Origin: a candidate division KSB1 bacterium
Lineage (GTDB): Bacteria > Zhuqueibacterota > Zhuqueibacteria > Oleimicrobiales > Geothermoviventaceae
Direction of reading: 5' to 3'
NCBI GenBank assembly: GCA_034506315.1
Contig: JAPDPT010000002.1
Coordinates: forward strand, 1 to 64,000
Length of the DNA stretch: 64,000 nt
Shown: piece by piece, positions 60,614 through 64,000 of the stretch
Layout of the letters: the number at the start of each line of letters is the position of its first letter
How positions within the stretch are numbered: the first letter of the stretch is position 1
Position numbers and translations under genes: made by a program
The notes under the pieces: generated by a model
What the model was told of the DNA's origin: nothing
Databases searched by the model: none
The model's input: only the letters and a program-made list of their open reading frames with translations

Positions 60614-62178
60614 ACCGGCAGCGCCTTCGCCCCCGCCCTGGCCCGCAAATGCCTTCCCAGAGCCAGGGCAATCGGAACCACATTCCCTAAGGTGACTGCG
60701 CGGGTAAACACATTCCCGTATCGCAGGTAAAAGGTGTCCTCGTCGCGGAGCTCGACCTCCCCAACGACGACCGCTTCGCGATACAGATCGGTCTCTTTTT
60801 GCACCCGGCCCAAAGGATCAATGAGGCAGCTCAGACCCGTATTGGCGCAACGGGCGATCCAGCGCCGCGTTTCGATGGCGCGAAAGACGGCCGCGCGCTC
60901 GTGCTGGTAGGGTCCACTGGTTCGACCGAACCAGCCGTCGTTGGTGATCACCACCAGAAACTGCCCACCGGCCAGGACGAATTGGCGCACTAGATCGGGG
61001 AAGATGCTTTCGTAGCAGATCACGGTGGCCAAGCAAACTCGGCGGATCGCAGAGCTACCGGAAAGCGCCGCCTTCAGATGGAACACCCGAACCCCCGGCC
61101 CTGGGGAGAAGTCCCCCTGCCCCATCTCCAGCTTGTCGAGGAGATCTTTGAACCAACCCAGGGCCCCCTGGTAGGGTACGCGCTCGCCGAAGGGGACCAG
61201 CTGTAGCTTGGCGTACCACTGAAGGTCCGCCCTGCCGGGCTCAAAGAGGAACGCGGCGTTGTAGGTGCGCAGGACACCGTCCTCTCCGTACTCATAGTCC
61301 GGTGCCCCGGAGAGGACGGGGGTTTCCCAGCGGCCGATATGTTCGTACATCCACTGGAGGTAGCGAGGTTCGTGGCGGATGTACATCGGCAGTGCCGTCT
61401 CCGGCCAGATTATCAGAGCCGGCCGTGACTTCAGGGCCTCCTCCGTGAGGCGCTCGTAGGTGGACATGTTGTCGTCGAGAAACGCAGAGTCCCACTTGCG
61501 GTAGGGGTCGATATTTCCCTGAATCAAGGCTAGGCGGATCTTTTCCTGCGTCTCGCGGTACTGTCGCATTACGACGCGGCCGTGCACCCACGGGAGCAAG
61601 AACAGCACGGCCATCACCAGGATCAGGACCAGTCGCCTTTTCCAACCGGGTGCGCGCAGGTACAGGTAGATGAGCACGTTCAACCAGGCGACCCAGAAGC
61701 TGACCCCGAAGACGCTCGTCACGGAGGCGTACTGGATAAGCGAGGTGTAATAGGACTGGGTGTAACCGAGCGAAAGCCAGGGAAAGCCGATCTGGCCCAG
61801 GGATCGCAGGTATTCGATCCCGGTCCACAGGAAAGGCAAGGCGTAGACGAAGTGCGGGCCGAGGTGGCTGGCCAGCCAGTGATGGCCCAGGCCGTACAGC
61901 ACGAAGAAGAGGGGAAGCACGAGAAGGGCGCCCAGGGCGCCCGGGATCGTCACCCAGCTGATCCAGTACAGGGTGGCAAGGTGCGCGAGGAAACCGGCCA
62001 CGTACGACCAGCGCACGGCTTGGCGTCCGTTCTTCCCTTCGAGAAGGTAGAACAAAGGGACCAGGGCCCAGTAGGCCACAAAGCCCAGACGGAAGGGCGG
62101 AAAGGACAGACCGAAGGCCACGCCGGTCGCTCCCGCCAGGAGCAGATTCTTCCGCCGCTGTGTATTGCTTTCGCTCAC
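60610..62178 (-). CDS. lnt: Apolipoprotein N-acyltransferase
   Basis: This 522-residue inner-membrane enzyme adds the third acyl chain to lipoproteins. It has six or more N-terminal hydrophobic helices and a C-terminal nitrilase domain. The catalytic triad is visible in IWPETALPMY (Glu near 267), KLQLVPFGERVP (Lys near 333) and VICYESIFPD (Cys near 390). Its presence implies a Gram-negative outer membrane. The GTG start lies 41 nt after the ruvX terminator. The porV-like gene overlaps its end. Confidence 0.93.
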   Translation of the reverse strand: MSESNTQRRKNLLLAGATGVAFGLSFPPFRLGFVAYWALVPLFYLLEGKNGRQAVRWSYVAGFLAHLATLYWISWVTIPGALGALLVLPLFFVLYGLGHHWLASHLGPHFVYALPFLWTGIEYLRSLGQIGFPWLSLGYTQSYYTSLIQYASVTSVFGVSFWVAWLNVLIYLYLRAPGWKRRLVLILVMAVLFLLPWVHGRVVMRQYRETQEKIRLALIQGNIDPYRKWDSAFLDDNMSTYERLTEEALKSRPALIIWPETALPMYIRHEPRYLQWMYEHIGRWETPVLSGAPDYEYGEDGVLRTYNAAFLFEPGRADLQWYAKLQLVPFGERVPYQGALGWFKDLLDKLEMGQGDFSPGPGVRVFHLKAALSGSSAIRRVCLATVICYESIFPDLVRQFVLAGGQFLVVITNDGWFGRTSGPYQHERAAVFRAIETRRWIARCANTGLSCLIDPLGRVQKETDLYREAVVVGEVELRDEDTFYLRYGNVFTRAVTLGNVVPIALALGRHLRARAGAKALPV

Positions 62179-62218
62179 GGCCGCTTATCCCTGCTGGGAT
62201 CTCCCGTTCTCGGCTATC

Positions 62219-62243
62219 AAAAACGGCCCGCCGTAGCAGGCCG
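62219..62243 (-). terminator. Strong intrinsic terminator after ruvX
   Basis: An 8-bp stem (CGGCCTGC/GCGGGCCG, with one T-G pair) with a stable TACG tetraloop is followed on the minus strand by TTTTTG. It lies 49 nt past the ruvX stop and closes the rel-HU-ruvX unit. Confidence 0.85.
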
Positions 62244-62291
62244 AACAAGGCAAAGACGCTCCCTCAGCGGGTCACGAGCTCCCATCGACGG

Positions 62292-62801
62292 TCATTCCGA
62301 CGGGCCCCCCCGATCGGATTGTGCCCTCCCCCTGAGCCAGTCCAAGTAGCTCTGAAGAATTTCAACTGCAGCGATCTGGTCCACGATCGGCCGATTTCTG
62401 CTGGGACGTCGACCCGCGCTTCGAAGTTTGCGCTGGGCAGTTACTGTGGTCAGGCGCTCGTCCCAGGCACGGATCGGTACCGCGATTCTCTCTGCCAGTC
62501 GGGCCGCAAAGGCCCTTGCCCGTTCCGCTTCTTTCCCCTCCTCCCCCCGCATGGTCAGAGGCATACCCACGATCACCGCCTGAACGTCGAGTTGCCGAAT
62601 GATCTCCACCAACCGCTCCAGCCGACTGGTTTCACTTCCCCCTTCCAGAGTGGTTAGGGGATGGGCCAGGAGTCCCAGAGGATCACTGATCGCCACCCCA
62701 ATTCGCCGGGTCCCGTAATCAATCCCCAGGTAGCGTCTCCGCCCGTCGTCTGGGGTAGGCTTTCCACGGCATGGGGAAACCTCTTTGGGATCGGCTGTCA
62801 T
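62292..62801 (-). CDS. RuvX/YqgF pre-16S rRNA nuclease family
   Basis: This 169-residue protein belongs to the RuvX/YqgF family, known as a putative Holliday-junction resolvase and pre-16S rRNA nuclease. The RNase H-like fold shows YLGIDYGTRRIGVAIS near residue 24, with the active-site Asp, VIVGMPLTMRGEEG near 88, and WDERLTTVTA near 119. The DQIAAVEILQSYL end is conserved. The N-terminal 20 residues are polar. The ATG overlaps the HU stop by 4 bp (ATGA), so the two are coupled. Confidence 0.93.
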   Translation of the reverse strand: MTADPKEVSPCRGKPTPDDGRRRYLGIDYGTRRIGVAISDPLGLLAHPLTTLEGGSETSRLERLVEIIRQLDVQAVIVGMPLTMRGEEGKEAERARAFAARLAERIAVPIRAWDERLTTVTAQRKLRSAGRRPSRNRPIVDQIAAVEILQSYLDWLRGRAQSDRGGPSE

Positions 62802-63145
62802 TTACCCTGGCCGGACTGAAGCTCTGAGAGGGGTCTTTTGAGGATTTCCTTGAGTGCCTTGCCCGCTTTGAAGTGGGTTTTCCGCCGCGCGGGCACGTAG
62901 ATGATTTCCCCCGTCTTGGGGTTGCGGGCCTTGGGTTTCGGCTTGGTGGTCTTTACCTCGAACACCCCGAAGTCGCGGATCTCAATTCGGATTTCCGGAT
63001 CGGCTTCCGCCATGTAAGACCGCAGCGCTCGGAACACGCCGTCCACAATGCGCTCGGTCAGGTAGATCTTCTCGCCTACCAGCTCCGCAGTCCGTTTGGC
63101 CACGTCCTTCTTGGTAATCGTCCGCTTCTTCGTCGCCTGCTTCAT
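62798..63145 (-). CDS. HU/IHF-family DNA-binding protein
   Basis: This 115-residue protein has the bacterial histone-like fold. A basic N-terminal extension precedes TITKKDVAKRTAELVGE, then EIRDFGVFEVKTTKPKPKARNPKTGE with the RNPKTGE signature and the beta-arm proline region near residue 75. It is longer than E. coli HU (90) because of N- and C-terminal additions. It likely bends DNA or helps nucleoid organisation. AAGGAG lies 8 nt before the ATG, and ruvX follows with a 4-bp overlap. Confidence 0.93.
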   Translation of the reverse strand: MKQATKKRTITKKDVAKRTAELVGEKIYLTERIVDGVFRALRSYMAEADPEIRIEIRDFGVFEVKTTKPKPKARNPKTGEIIYVPARRKTHFKAGKALKEILKRPLSELQSGQGK

Positions 63146-63256
63146 CGATCCGACTCCTTTGCCTTTACCAGATCCCGCCTTTCGATTCCCTTCCTCCGTC
63201 TACGTTTACTCAGGCAATGGCGACCCCCTTCTTCGCCGAGGGCCATCGGTCAGCCC

Positions 63257-64000
63257 TTAAACCCCGGCCTCTTCGGCCCCCTCGGCTTCCACCGATCCCT
63301 CCAGGCGCGATACACTAAGCACCCCCCGCACCTTGCGGATCTTGTGCATGACTCGCGTCAGATGGGAGAGATTGCGAACCTCAATGATGAACGTACCGGA
63401 TGCCACGGAGTCGGCTGCTTTCATCTCCGCGCTGACGATGTTGGTGTCTACGCTGGCAATGGCCTGGGAGATGTCCGCCAGCAGCCCCTTTCGATTCTCG
63501 CCCAGGACGCGCAAGCTGGCCAGGAACTGATGGTCCTTGCTGACGTCCCACTCCACCTCGATGTAGCGGTTGGGGTCCTCCATCATGGCCAGGAGGTTCT
63601 TGCAGTCGGCGCGGTGCACTACGATCCCACGCCCACGGGTGATGAAGCCGATGATCCGGTCCCCGGGGACAGGCTGGCAGCACTTGCCGAAATGGATCAG
63701 CATGTCGCGGACACCGTCCACGCGCACCCCCTTCGCCGACCCGCGCGCCTTCTCCAGAAAGCGCTGGAAGATCGAGTCCTCCTTGGCCTTCTCGATCTTC
63801 TCCGGCGAAAGCTTGCGCGCCACGTTCTCAATGGACAGGTCGCCGCGCCCAATGGCCGCGTAGAGCTGCTCCACATCGCTCAGGCCAAAGGACTGGGCAA
63901 TCTCCTCCAGCTCCTGGTCGTCCTTCGGGATGCGGAAGCGCTTGAAGAAGCGATTCAGGATCTCCTGGCCCAGCTGGATGCTCTGCTCGTACTGAGCCTC
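63257..64000 (-). CDS. rel: RelA/SpoT-family (p)ppGpp synthetase/hydrolase, 5' end cut by window edge
   Basis: The visible 247 residues are the C-terminal part of a long Rel protein. The N-terminal hydrolase, synthetase and TGS domains lie beyond the window. The remaining sequence has helical segments, the zinc-finger-like MLIHFGKCCQPVPGDRI motif, the GFITRGRGIVVHRADCKNL loop, and a C-terminal ACT domain (LASLRVLGENRKGLLADISQ near 175). This domain senses uncharged tRNA on ribosomes. The gene is presumably the stringent-response regulator. A 111-nt gap with no obvious terminator separates it from the HU gene. Confidence 0.92.
   Translation of the reverse strand, partial: EAQYEQSIQLGQEILNRFFKRFRIPKDDQELEEIAQSFGLSDVEQLYAAIGRGDLSIENVARKLSPEKIEKAKEDSIFQRFLEKARGSAKGVRVDGVRDMLIHFGKCCQPVPGDRIIGFITRGRGIVVHRADCKNLLAMMEDPNRYIEVEWDVSKDHQFLASLRVLGENRKGLLADISQAIASVDTNIVSAEMKAADSVASGTFIIEVRNLSHLTRVMHKIRKVRGVLSVSRLEGSVEAEGAEEAGV

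Noticed and set aside
1-64000. CRISPR arrays, tRNA or rRNA genes, insertion sequences or phage genes
   Set aside because: No regularly spaced repeats, tRNA-like cloverleaf, transposase motifs or phage structural genes were seen on reading both strands.

Overview
The window is 64 kb of GC-rich DNA (roughly 60-65% G+C by eye) from a Gram-negative bacterium. An apolipoprotein N-acyltransferase, BamD, a Wza-type exporter, predicted lipoproteins and two predicted outer-membrane beta-barrels show the outer membrane. A PorV-like barrel, thrombospondin type 3-like repeats and an exported isoaspartyl methyltransferase fit the broad FCB side of the tree (for example Calditrichota, KSB1 or Zixibacteria-like lineages). 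That placement is inference. About 60 protein genes are present and every one reads on the minus strand, many with 1-17 bp overlaps or tiny gaps, so transcription runs from position 64000 towards 1. No tRNA, rRNA, CRISPR array, insertion sequence or phage gene was seen.

Region A (64000 to about 37000) is mostly housekeeping. In transcription order it holds the 3' end of rel, an HU-family gene and ruvX, closed by a strong terminator. Then come lnt, a PorV-like barrel gene, an unknown exported protein, bamD and nadD. An isolated glycosyltransferase/phosphoglycosyltransferase fusion follows, with its own promoter and terminator. Next are accA, a thioesterase, a 54-residue Trm112-like protein, an HNH nuclease, scpA, scpB, a pseudouridine synthase, cmk, ispH, rpsA, mtaB, miaB, lapA, lapB, a SPOR protein, a homocysteine methyltransferase, a UbiE/MenG methyltransferase, a small Mth938-like protein and a cell-wall amidase.

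Region B (about 37000 to 28000) holds a Nudix hydrolase, endonuclease V, a histone-deacetylase-like hydrolase, an exported PIMT, a tandem PspC protein, an outer-membrane protein with a near-consensus sigma70-type promoter, a CpoB/YbgF-like lipoprotein, galT and glgA. Intrinsic terminators follow the last-but-two and last genes.

Region C (28029 to 1) is a large surface-polysaccharide locus. It opens with a STAS-domain protein and Wza, then a Wzc-type tyrosine kinase, a UDP-glucuronate 4-epimerase-like SDR, a WcaJ-type initiating phosphoglycosyltransferase and UDP-glucose dehydrogenase. Further on are four GT4/GT2-type assembly enzymes, two asparagine-synthetase homologues, a hexapeptide acyltransferase, a NodB-type deacetylase, three polyprenyl-phosphate-type GT2 enzymes, a UPF0104 membrane protein, a GT39-like membrane transferase, a Wzx-like flippase and, cut by the window edge, a Wzy/WaaL-type polymerase or ligase. 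This is a near-complete Wzx/Wzy export pathway.

The most interesting signals are these: one GT2 paralogue has lost its metal-binding DxD motif; one asparagine-synthetase homologue lacks the glutaminase cysteine and sits near an intact one and the UDP-uronate genes, suggesting uronamide-type or other amide modification; the fusion at 54.8-56.9 kb joins a GT2 to a decayed phosphoglycosyltransferase core; and a STAS protein with a strongly basic tail stands immediately ahead of the export genes.
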